A stretch of 25,613 nucleotides of DNA, from NCBI GenBank assembly GCA_015229165.1, contig JADGCD010000005.1, positions 1 to 25,613 on the forward strand, written 5' to 3'. A program made the translations under genes and the position numbers. This document shows positions 1 through 7,830 of the stretch, piece by piece. Within the stretch, counting starts at the first letter, position 1. Each line of letters begins with the position of its first letter. Origin of the DNA: Nitrospinota bacterium (GTDB lineage: Bacteria > Nitrospinota_A > UBA7883 > JADGGD01). Below the pieces are notes generated by a model. The model saw only the letters and a program-made list of their open reading frames with translations, ran no database searches and was not told where the DNA came from.

Positions 1-1737
1 GGGGGGGGGGCGGATCAGGAGTTGGCGATTGTCGATCTGCACATCGCCGAAAAAGTCGCTCTCCTGACGAGAAGGCGCGCCCTTTATGCGATCCTGTTCG
101 GGTATTACGCTCGCCTCGGCCAGCGCGTTCCCCAGGGGAGCCGGGCGGGCGCCCGCATGGCCGCGCTTCGCTCCTCCCTTGAAGAGGATATCGGCTTGTA
201 CGGCGATGAGATAGCCGCTATCACGGAAGCGCTGGTTCAAAGTCTGGCCGACCCGGAGAAGGTCTCGATCGATGTGGGCGTCTATGCGTGCGCGACGCTT
301 CGCATGATTTCGCAATGTCGCCGCCGGTTCTCCGCGCTGGCGCGGGCCATGGGAACTGCGGAAAACGGATGGTATGACCGTGAGGACGAAGCGCGTTTTT
401 GTTGGACACAACCCCTTTCCCGTTTCGGCGAAGTTGATCAGCTTCCGCTCCTGTCGACCAGCGTCCTGCTCCTGCTTGCCCGTATCGCCCATGAGGCAGG
501 CCATGACGAAACCGCCATCGCCCTCCATCGTAAAGGGATAAGCCTCGGCGACGGGCAGGAGAAGCGCCACTTTGAATTGTGCTGGCCGCTTCTCATGGCG
601 CGGGAGGATCTGCCGGTGGCCCTTAAACTAGTCGGAGACTATCTCCGCCGCGCGCCTTTGGACAAGAATGCGCTGCTCCGCCAGTGGAAGACGGCTCTGC
701 GCGCTGGAGATCACGACGCGATGTTCGCCTCCTGGAAACCGCTTCTCGCGCAAGGGGGCGTTGACGCCGCGATGCTCCGCGACGCTTTGAGGGCGCTCAC
801 CGAGACGGTCATGAAGGGGCCTCTGGACAAGGCAAGAGCCATGCGGGGCTCTATTGCTTTGGCAGGTGACATGGAGATGAGGCGGTCACCCGAGTTGCAG
901 CAACCGATGCGGGTGGCTGCCGTCTCATTCGTCTCTCGGCAGATGTTCGTCGAGGCGTTGGAGATGTTCCGGTGGCTTGGCGACATCAGCGAAGGGGCTG
1001 GCGTACACGGTGAGGTTGTTACGCTCCTGCGGATGGGGCAGGTCGAACGGGCCCAGGAGCGCTATGCCTGGTACGGTTCGCACAACATCCCCCCCCCGTC
1101 CGTGGTTACGGAGTACATGGCCGCTGGACGGATGTATCAGGGGCGCTATGACGAAGCGTTGGCGATGGTGGCCGCCACAGGGCTCTCTGGGGCGACATCT
1201 TGGCTCGGAACCGAGGTAAGCGTCTATTCCCTCGCCCTGTCCGGTCATGTGGCCGAAGCGTGGCGATCCTATCATGACGCCATGCCACCTCCAGCGGAGA
1301 GTCTGTTGATACGTTGCGCGCCCGTTTACCTCTGGGCGTTTGGAGGGGAGATGGAAAAGGCCGCCCGCGCCTGGGAGGAGATAAGCGGCGGAGGGGAGAT
1401 TGCGCTGCCCACGCAGGTCGCCATCGCACGCATTCTCGGTCGACCCCTTCCTCCCCCGCCGGACACGCTCGCCAACCTGCCATTGTCAGTCGCCATCGAA
1501 TATTTCATCGCGTGGGCCGAGCGTGGCGATGATGCCGGGGAGCTTGCCGATGCGATGGGCCAAGCGTTGGCGGGGCGACATTTCTTCAGCAAAACGCTCA
1601 TGCAATCACCCGCAATGACCGACAAACTGGACGGGAGCCTGCGCGCTCTGGCCGATTCGCTTGCCTCGCTGGGGGTGCATTGCGTCTGCCAACGAACGAG
1701 CGCAGCTTCGTATTGGCTGGTCTTGCGGCCGAGCTGA
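1..1737 (+). CDS. TPR-like helical-repeat protein, probably 5'-truncated by the window edge
   Basis: About 570 residues are visible. The protein is almost entirely alpha-helical by composition, with repeated A/L/G-rich helix pairs such as those around residues 150-240 and 300-400, in the style of degenerate tetratricopeptide repeats. I recognise no catalytic motif, signal peptide or membrane segment. The frame is open to base 1. The first in-frame start is a TTG at 22, with an AGGAG directly against it and so no proper spacing, which suggests that the real start lies upstream. The C-terminal 100 residues include a Pro-rich linker near residue 480. Similar TPR proteins occur in bacterial polysaccharide and flagellin-glycosylation loci, where they scaffold or accompany glycosyltransferases. 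A role in this cluster is inferred from position only. The gene is separated from hddC by 413 bp, so it is probably a different transcript. Confidence 0.7.
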   Translation, partial: GGGADQELAIVDLHIAEKVALLTRRRALYAILFGYYARLGQRVPQGSRAGARMAALRSSLEEDIGLYGDEIAAITEALVQSLADPEKVSIDVGVYACATLRMISQCRRRFSALARAMGTAENGWYDREDEARFCWTQPLSRFGEVDQLPLLSTSVLLLLARIAHEAGHDETAIALHRKGISLGDGQEKRHFELCWPLLMAREDLPVALKLVGDYLRRAPLDKNALLRQWKTALRAGDHDAMFASWKPLLAQGGVDAAMLRDALRALTETVMKGPLDKARAMRGSIALAGDMEMRRSPELQQPMRVAAVSFVSRQMFVEALEMFRWLGDISEGAGVHGEVVTLLRMGQVERAQERYAWYGSHNIPPPSVVTEYMAAGRMYQGRYDEALAMVAATGLSGATSWLGTEVSVYSLALSGHVAEAWRSYHDAMPPPAESLLIRCAPVYLWAFGGEMEKAARAWEEISGGGEIALPTQVAIARILGRPLPPPPDTLANLPLSVAIEYFIAWAERGDDAGELADAMGQALAGRHFFSKTLMQSPAMTDKLDGSLRALADSLASLGVHCVCQRTSAASYWLVLRPS

Positions 1738-2150
1738 TGCCGTGTTGATGCGGAGCCGTTGGCCGTCGTGACCATCGTTGCGTACGCCCGGATGAGCTCT
1801 CTCGGCAGGAGTGAACATGACCGAACCGTCGCATCGTCCCGCGCCGTGGAAGCCCGGCCTTCGCCTGAGATGGCGAGTGACCACCTTGCCGCCGGGCCGA
1901 CTATGCGTTAGGTGACCGGAGTTTATCAGAACCGTACGATGCGGGCATGATCGGGATTCTCCACTTCGCGCCCGTCAGGGAGTCGCCGTGGCGGTGAAGT
2001 TCGAAAGCGCCCATTCCCGTCTCGTCACCCCACTCGGCCCGGAAGGGGGGCGCGTCGTGCGAACGGGCAAGGGTGTACGGCGTATGTTCACAAAAAGTAA
2101 TGCTTTGCCGAGGTGTTCTCGCATGAGTCCTTTGGGTTTGGACAGTCGAC
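1738..2150. other. 413-bp intergenic stretch with no convincing gene
   Basis: This lies between the TPR gene and hddC. It holds a 32-codon ORF at 1817-1915 (+) with an AGGAG six bases upstream, but its Arg/Pro-rich product resembles nothing I know. On the minus strand, a frame running through about 1901-2090 reads WGDETG near 2010-2030, a string also seen near the first catalytic Asp of some IS630-type transposases. Nothing else supports a transposase. An AT-rich patch at about 2082-2100 could be part of the hddC promoter, but no clear -35/-10 pair is visible and no U-tract terminator follows the TPR gene. Best read as regulatory or degraded sequence. Confidence 0.5.
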
Positions 2151-2843
2151 ATGATACATGAGGCGCTGATTTTGGCGGGGGGCTTCGGGACCCGTTTGGG
2201 AGAGGCGGCGCAGCATCTTGCTAAACCAATGGTGGAGGTCGGAGGGCGACCGTTCCTCGCCTGGATTCTCGACCAGCTTGCGGAGAAGAAAATAGGCAAA
2301 GTCCTCCTGTCAGTCGGCTATCGCGCCCACCAAGTCATCGGTCATTTTGGGACGCGATGGGGGGCCATGGAACTGGTCTATGAAGAGGAGCGTAGCCCCC
2401 GTGGGACGGGAGGGGCGGTGCAAGCTGCGCTGAAGCGGCTTGACGGAGAGTATGTTTTGACGGTAAACGGCGACAGCTTCGTCGAATTCGACCTGGCGAT
2501 GATCGAGGCCGCGGCGCGAGAGTCGCGCAACCCGGTTGTGGTCGCCGTTGGCGTGGAGGATACGGCCCGCTTTGGCCGACTGGAAATCCAACGAGGACGG
2601 GTAACCCGTTTTGTCGAGAAGGGAATCTCCGGGGCAGGCTATATAAACGCGGGGGTCTACGCCCTTCCGGTCGCCTGCATGGACGGTATCACTGCGCCGA
2701 TGCCTTTTTCCCTGGAAACCGCGCTTCTGGAGCCCTTTGCCTTGGCCGGGCGGCTGCAGGCGGTCGTGACGGGGGGGCGGTTTATCGACATCGGTGTCCC
2801 GGAGGATTTGGCCCGGGCTCGGGAAGGTTTTTTCGACCGGTGA
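2151..2843 (+). CDS. hddC: D-glycero-alpha-D-manno-heptose 1-phosphate guanylyltransferase (HddC-like nucleotidyltransferase)
   Basis: This 230-residue cytoplasmic sugar-nucleotidyltransferase has the N-terminal signature LAGGFGTRL at residues 8-16 and the KPMVEVGGRPF segment at 25-35. The metal-binding Asp is in VNGDSF at about 108, and GTGGA is near 85-89. This is the single-domain HddC/RmlA-like fold, with no C-terminal hexapeptide domain. The known family role is transfer of GMP from GTP to D-glycero-alpha-D-manno-heptose 1-phosphate, giving GDP-heptose. The assignment over other NTP-transferases rests on sequence style plus the adjoining gmhB and the hddA homologue at 10356-11417. The ATG at 2151 has only a weak Shine-Dalgarno (GGAC). 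The stop overlaps the gmhB start (TGATG), implying coupled translation. A mannose-1-phosphate or glucose-1-phosphate nucleotidyltransferase is the main alternative. Confidence 0.85.
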   Translation: MIHEALILAGGFGTRLGEAAQHLAKPMVEVGGRPFLAWILDQLAEKKIGKVLLSVGYRAHQVIGHFGTRWGAMELVYEEERSPRGTGGAVQAALKRLDGEYVLTVNGDSFVEFDLAMIEAAARESRNPVVVAVGVEDTARFGRLEIQRGRVTRFVEKGISGAGYINAGVYALPVACMDGITAPMPFSLETALLEPFALAGRLQAVVTGGRFIDIGVPEDLARAREGFFDR

Positions 2844-3418
2844 TGCGCTCACCGAAAGCCCTGTTTCTCGACCGTGACGGGGTCATCAACGTCGACGCTG
2901 GTTATGTACATGCTGTCGAGGCGTTTCGGTTTGTCGAAGGTGTTTTCGATCTGACCCGGACGGCGATTGGCTTGGGATACCTCCCGGTGGTGGTGACCAA
3001 CCAGGCGGGTATCGGGCGCGGATACTATAGCGAACGGCAGTTTGTTGAGCTTACCGAGTGGATGTTGGGTGAATTCGATAGGCAGGGATGTCCCTTGGCG
3101 GCTGTCTACTACTCGCCCTATCACGCCGAACACGGCAAGGGGGAGTATCGACGCGATACATGGTGCCGCAAACCCAACCCCGGCATGCTTTTCGACGCCA
3201 AGGCCCGGTTCGGGCTTGACCTGTCGGCCTCGGCGCTCGTGGGCGACAAGGCGAGCGACATGGTGGCGGCGCTACGCGCTGGCGTTGGACTCTCCATCCT
3301 GATCGGATCGGATGATGCGCCGCTTCCCGAGGGGGTGGCGCCGGTGATAGTTCCCACGGTGCTTGATGCGGAGACGATCCTTCGCTCATGGGCATGCGAC
3401 AATGGCAAAGCGCCATAG
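2843..3418 (+). CDS. gmhB: HAD-family D-glycero-D-manno-heptose 1,7-bisphosphate 7-phosphatase (GmhB-like)
   Basis: This 191-residue HAD phosphatase has the nucleophile motif DRDGVIN (Asp10, acid/base Asp12), motif II VTNQAGIGRG (about 51-60), a CRKPNPGM segment carrying the motif III Lys (about 108-115), and the motif IV acidic residues in GDKASDM (about 134-140). In the pathway it removes the C7 phosphate of heptose bisphosphate between the HddA and HddC steps. Compared with E. coli GmhB, the zinc loop is degraded: the positions of C92, H94 and C107 appear as S91, Y93 and T106, leaving one Cys (C108). The enzyme may therefore be zinc-free. I chose the ATG at 2843, which overlaps the hddC stop by one base; a GTG at 2840 is also possible. 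A histidinol-phosphatase-like HAD is the alternative, but the context favours heptose. Confidence 0.85.
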   Translation: MRSPKALFLDRDGVINVDAGYVHAVEAFRFVEGVFDLTRTAIGLGYLPVVVTNQAGIGRGYYSERQFVELTEWMLGEFDRQGCPLAAVYYSPYHAEHGKGEYRRDTWCRKPNPGMLFDAKARFGLDLSASALVGDKASDMVAALRAGVGLSILIGSDDAPLPEGVAPVIVPTVLDAETILRSWACDNGKAP

Positions 3419-3456
3419 GCGTTCCTGGCGCATACCTCTTGAGGATTGCGATCATC

Positions 3457-3463
3457 AAAGGAG
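3457..3463 (+). promoter_or_regulatory. Ribosome binding site deciding the start of the multi-module protein
   Basis: AAAGGAG lies six bases before the ATG at 3470, followed by a second purine run. It is the strongest Shine-Dalgarno seen in this part of the window. It selects ATG 3470 over the in-frame TTG at 3446, and the protein then begins MEFTGERF. Confidence 0.7.
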
Positions 3464-3469
3464 AGAGGA

Positions 3470-6400
3470 ATGGAGTTTACAGGGGAGCGGTTTATACCGG
3501 GCGAATCCGGTGTCGAGATGGAGTGCGAGCACCGGGCGCGCTATCTTTTCGCATGCCACTATGCGGGGGGACGGCGAACGCTGGATATCGCATGCGGCGA
3601 GGGGTACGGTTCTTCGCTGCTGGCCCAGCTTGCCGATACGGTCGTCGGCATCGACATCGACCGCGTCACCGTCGGGCACGCCTCCCGCCATTACGCGGTT
3701 CCGGGAAAGGTCTCTTTCGTCGTCGGCGCGTGCGAACGCCTTCCACTGGCCGACGGGTCGATCGATCTGGTGGTGAGCTTTGAAACGCTTGAGCACCTGC
3801 GAGAGGGTGACACCTTTTTGGACGAGGTTCTACGGGTGTTGTCGCCGGAGGGCATTCTCATCCTCTCCACGCCGGAGAAGGGGGAATATAACCGTCGCCT
3901 TGCCACACCAAACCCCTTTCATCTGTTGGAGATGGACGCCGAACAGTTCTCGTCCAAGATGCGCGCCCGTTTTCCCCACGTCCTCTTCTATTCCCAGGGC
4001 ATTCATGCGTCATCGGTCATCGCGATCGAGGGGCGAGAGCGGGGCAAATGGGAGGGGACCGTCGAACAGGGAGGCGATCCATCCGCCCCGGTCTATATGA
4101 TCGCCGTCGCCTCGCGGGTGAAACCGCCCGTCGTCGCCGGAAGTGTCTTCTACCTCGGGGAGGAGGGACAGATGGACGAATTGCGGGCATCCTATCAGGA
4201 AGAGCTTTCCCGTCTGAACGGGCGGATCGAGGAACTGGGCGCATGGGGGACACGCCTTTCTGATGATATTGCGGTCGAGCTTGCTTTGCGGAATGAAATG
4301 GCGGCCGAGCTTGCCCAGCGCGAGGAAAGGCTCGAGGCCCAGCGACGCATGCTCGAAGACCAGCGACTCATGCTCGAAGACCATCAGAAGAAGGGCGCGC
4401 AAATGGTCAATGGACTTTTCGCCCTGCACCGGAAGCTCGCCTCGTCGCGCGTTACCGTCGGCCCGCTGCAACCGGCCAGCGCAATGGCCGCCGGGGCTGC
4501 CGAAACGACGCCCATGCGGGTGATGATTTTCGGCGCGAGCGCGGGGGGGGCAAAAGCGGCGAGCGATGTCATGCGGCGCGGCTGGACCATCGAATGTTTC
4601 CTGGACAGCAACAAGGAACGATGGGGCGGTGTCGGTCCTTCGGGACAGCCGGTCAAGGCCCCCGACATTCTTGACGATCCGGCGAATTGGCCAGACTTGG
4701 TGGTGGTCGCTTCCGAAGGGGGGCGCAACGAGATATTTGGGCAGCTTGAGCGGAAGGGAATGGTTCCCTACACGAACTTCGTCTACTTTCACGATATCGG
4801 GATCGACCGGTCGTTTGATGTCGATCCCGATCTGCACCGGTGGGTCGCCGAACGGGCGGCCCGACCGGATGTTGACCTGACGGTCCCCCTTGTTTTGCCG
4901 ACCAGCCCGCTCCCGACGGTGTCGGTCATCATCCCGGTTCACAATCAGATCAAAACGACGTGGCGCTGCCTGATGTCGATCATGCGCGCGGCGCCCCGTC
5001 GCCAATTCGAAGTCATTGTCGTGGATGACGCCTCCTCCGACGAAACGGCCGATGCGCTCACCCGTGTGGCGGGACTGACGGTCGTGCGCAACCAGGCCAA
5101 TCAGGGGTTCATTCGTTCGTGCAACGCTGGCGCCCGGGCGGCGCGTGGCGCATATCTCTACTTTCTCAACAACGACACCGAAGTCCTCCCGGGATGGATG
5201 GACGAACTTGTCGAGACGTTCAATCGGTTTCCCGCCGCCGGACTTGCCGGTTCGAAGCTGATCTTCCCGGACGGCGCGTTGCAGGAAGCCGGCGGTATTG
5301 TCTGGAGGGACGGTTCGGCCTGGAACTACGGTCGCGGGCAGGATCCGTGCGCGCCTCGCTACTCGTATGCGCGCCGGGTGGACTATGTCTCGGGCGCCAG
5401 TATCATGATCCGCAAGATACTGTTCGAGGATCTGGGGGGATTCGACGAGATATTTCTTCCCGCATATTGCGAGGACAGCGATCTGGCGTTCAAGGTTCGC
5501 GCGGCAGGGTATGAGACCTGGTATCAGCCCCTGTCGCAGGTCATTCACTACGAAGGGGTCTCCTCCGGCGTTGATACCGGTAGCGGCGTCAAGGCATATC
5601 AGGTGACGAATGCCAAGACCCTGTACGAGCGGTGGAAAGGCGTATTGGAGGATCACCGCCCCTCCGGAGAGGCTGTCGAAGTCGAGCGGGAACGATGGGC
5701 AAAGCGGCGAGCGTTGTTCATCGACGCTCTGACGCCGACCCCGGACCAGGATGGGGGGTCGGTAACGGCGGTGGCGCTCATGAGCATCTTCAGCGGCTTG
5801 GGCTACAAGGTAACCTTCATTCCCCAGGACTGCCTGCTGCATATGGGGGACTATACCCGCGCTTTGCAGGGGATGGGGGTGGAGGTGGTTTATGCCCCCT
5901 ACTATTCTTCGGTCGATCACTACCTAAGGGAAGTGGGCGACGTTTTTGACGTGGCTCTGGTGTTCCGGCACAGCGAATTTGTCCGGTGCGCAGAAACCCT
6001 GAAGACACGAGCCCCTTCCGCCCGGATTATTTTCGAAGTGTCCGACCTGCACTTTCTCCGGGAGCAGCGACAAGCGATTATCGAAAATGACCTGGAGCTC
6101 GCCGAAAAGGGGGAGAAGACTCGCCAACAGGAGCTCGCCCTGATGCGGGTGGCCGATGTGACGCTTGTCCGCTCCGAGGAGGAGTTGCGCATAATCGGCG
6201 AGGCCGATTCTTCCATCCGGGCCGAGTATTATCCGTGGGCCATTCCCATTCGCGGACGGACCTGTTCGTTTAGGCAACGTACAGGGATCGCCTTTCTCGG
6301 CGGATACGGACATCCCCCCAACGTTGATGCGGTAATATGGTTTGTTGGCAGCGTATTGCCCCTGATTCTGGAGCGGTCGCCGGAGATGGTCTTCCATGTC

Positions 6401-7684
6401 TACGGTAGCAAAGTCCCCTCCGTGCTTTCCGAGCTGGCCTCGCCGAACGTTTTGGTGCACGGCTTCATCAATTCTCTGTCCGAGTGCTACGACAACCACC
6501 GGGTCTTCGTGGCCCCCCTGCGCTACGGCGCGGGATTCAAAGGGAAGGTCGCCCAGAGCATGTCCTACGGCCTGCCGTGCGTCATGACCACGATCGCCGC
6601 CGAGGGGATGGGCATGATCGACAATGAGAATTGCCTCATCGCCGACGATCCGGCCGCCATGGCCGAAGCGGTCATCCGTCTCCACGAGGACGAGTCGCTC
6701 TGGCGTCGATTGTCGGATGCGGGGGTGGCCCACAGCGACAAACTCTGCTCGTACGACGCCGCCGGGGCGGTCATCCGCCGGGCTCTCTCACAGGGACCGG
6801 CCTTCTCCGAAGTGACAGGGCCGTCGCCGCGGGGACATTGGCGTGTTAACCCGTCGGGGACCCTTGTCGGGGGGCTGCCGGAGAACGCCGATGCGCAGGC
6901 GGTTGCGACGTGGGAGGGGGTCATCCGCTTCCAGTGCAACATCTGCGGCGCGATGAACGAGGTTCGTAGGGAATCCCTCGCCCGCGAAATCTCGTCCTGC
7001 GCCGAATGCCATTCCAGCGTGCGCTTTCGGGGGATGGTCGACGCGCTTGCCGTCGCCCTCTTCGACCGGTCGCTACGTCTTGACCAGTTTCCCGTCAACC
7101 GGAGCGTCTGCGGCATGGGGCTAAGTGACTGGGAAGGTTACGCCAGTCGGTTGGCGGAGCGGTTCGACTACACGAACACGTTTTATCATACCACCCCTTT
7201 GTTGGACATCAACGACATCGATCCGGCCTTCGAGGGGCGATACGATTTCATCCTGTCCAGCGATGTTTTCGAGCATACCTTGCCGCCAGTGGAGCGGGCC
7301 TTCCTGAATTGTCACCGGCTCCTCAAACCGGGAGGTGTTCTCGTCATGTCCGTTCCCTATGTGAGCGGGGCGCCGGTCGAGTACTATCCCGATTTGCATG
7401 ACTATGCTTTTGAGGAAACCGCGCGGGGGGGGATGAGGCTGGTCAACGTGACCCGACAGGGAGAGCGGCAGGTGTGGGATGACCCCGCCTTCCACGGAGG
7501 CGCAGGACTGACCTTGGTCATGCGAAAGTTCTCGGAAGAATCGGCCCGGCAGGCTCTTGCGACCGCCGGATTCGCAAGCGTCACCACCCATGCGGCCCCC
7601 TCTTTGACAAACGGCATCTGGTGGCCGACGATTCCGGAAGGGGAAATCATCGGCTGCCCTATGATCGCCAGGAAGGCTATGTAA
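3470..7684 (+). CDS. Multi-module glycan enzyme: methyltransferase, coiled coil, Rossmann, GT2, GT4, Cys-cluster methyltransferase
   Basis: This 1404-residue protein carries six recognisable parts. (1) A class I SAM methyltransferase at about 10-210, with motif I LDIACGEGYG at 38-47. (2) A charged coiled coil at about 235-325. (3) A Rossmann-like domain starting VMIFGASAGG at about 350 and running to 450, similar to PglD-type sugar N-terminal domains. (4) A GT2 domain at about 480-735, with VDDASSD (Asp519/520), NNDTE at 567-571 and EDSD at 668-671. (5) A GT-B/GT4-like domain at about 747-1107, with PLRYGAGFKGKV and AAEGMG. (6) A C-terminal module at about 1150-1404 with two Cys pairs (CNIC, CAEC) and a methyltransferase-like region containing SSDVFEH. 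There is no signal peptide or membrane segment, so it is probably cytosolic. It follows gmhB by 51 bp. A processive or chain-modifying glycosyltransferase is inferred; the substrate is unknown. Confidence 0.88.
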   Translation: MEFTGERFIPGESGVEMECEHRARYLFACHYAGGRRTLDIACGEGYGSSLLAQLADTVVGIDIDRVTVGHASRHYAVPGKVSFVVGACERLPLADGSIDLVVSFETLEHLREGDTFLDEVLRVLSPEGILILSTPEKGEYNRRLATPNPFHLLEMDAEQFSSKMRARFPHVLFYSQGIHASSVIAIEGRERGKWEGTVEQGGDPSAPVYMIAVASRVKPPVVAGSVFYLGEEGQMDELRASYQEELSRLNGRIEELGAWGTRLSDDIAVELALRNEMAAELAQREERLEAQRRMLEDQRLMLEDHQKKGAQMVNGLFALHRKLASSRVTVGPLQPASAMAAGAAETTPMRVMIFGASAGGAKAASDVMRRGWTIECFLDSNKERWGGVGPSGQPVKAPDILDDPANWPDLVVVASEGGRNEIFGQLERKGMVPYTNFVYFHDIGIDRSFDVDPDLHRWVAERAARPDVDLTVPLVLPTSPLPTVSVIIPVHNQIKTTWRCLMSIMRAAPRRQFEVIVVDDASSDETADALTRVAGLTVVRNQANQGFIRSCNAGARAARGAYLYFLNNDTEVLPGWMDELVETFNRFPAAGLAGSKLIFPDGALQEAGGIVWRDGSAWNYGRGQDPCAPRYSYARRVDYVSGASIMIRKILFEDLGGFDEIFLPAYCEDSDLAFKVRAAGYETWYQPLSQVIHYEGVSSGVDTGSGVKAYQVTNAKTLYERWKGVLEDHRPSGEAVEVERERWAKRRALFIDALTPTPDQDGGSVTAVALMSIFSGLGYKVTFIPQDCLLHMGDYTRALQGMGVEVVYAPYYSSVDHYLREVGDVFDVALVFRHSEFVRCAETLKTRAPSARIIFEVSDLHFLREQRQAIIENDLELAEKGEKTRQQELALMRVADVTLVRSEEELRIIGEADSSIRAEYYPWAIPIRGRTCSFRQRTGIAFLGGYGHPPNVDAVIWFVGSVLPLILERSPEMVFHVYGSKVPSVLSELASPNVLVHGFINSLSECYDNHRVFVAPLRYGAGFKGKVAQSMSYGLPCVMTTIAAEGMGMIDNENCLIADDPAAMAEAVIRLHEDESLWRRLSDAGVAHSDKLCSYDAAGAVIRRALSQGPAFSEVTGPSPRGHWRVNPSGTLVGGLPENADAQAVATWEGVIRFQCNICGAMNEVRRESLAREISSCAECHSSVRFRGMVDALAVALFDRSLRLDQFPVNRSVCGMGLSDWEGYASRLAERFDYTNTFYHTTPLLDINDIDPAFEGRYDFILSSDVFEHTLPPVERAFLNCHRLLKPGGVLVMSVPYVSGAPVEYYPDLHDYAFEETARGGMRLVNVTRQGERQVWDDPAFHGGAGLTLVMRKFSEESARQALATAGFASVTTHAAPSLTNGIWWPTIPEGEIIGCPMIARKAM
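4341..4382 (+). repeat. Two tandem 21-bp units inside the coiled coil
   Basis: Units 4341-4361 and 4362-4382 are identical except for one base (ACGCAT versus ACTCAT). They encode the heptads QRRMLED and QRLMLED. The 21-bp period equals one coiled-coil heptad, so copy-number change would lengthen or shorten the coil in frame. A looser repeat (VELA / AELA) lies just upstream at about 4268-4315. Confidence 0.85.
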
Positions 7685-7830
7685 GGGAATCGCGAGGAAG
7701 ATGGACTTGACGGTCACCGGGGAGCATTTCTGCTACGGAGCGGGCGGACAAGTGGCGTTGTTCGGCAACCTCCGTCAATGAACGCGGCATCAGGTCGCGG
7801 TGATGGCGGCGACCACCTATCCCAAAGCGG

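Noticed and set aside
1817..1915. 32-codon ORF with a good Shine-Dalgarno
   Set aside because: Short, Arg/Pro-rich and without any known motif. A Shine-Dalgarno-like AGGAG is expected by chance. It is kept only as a remark under the intergenic stretch.
4010..5920. A 636-codon open frame on the minus strand
   Set aside because: It is the antisense of the multi-module protein in GC-rich sequence. The translation shows no domain, while the plus strand shows clear GT2 and other motifs.
7701..7781. 26-codon ORF just after the multi-module gene, with AGGA upstream
   Set aside because: Too short to support, and no related sequence comes to mind. The convergent gap 7685-7830 has no clear terminator either.
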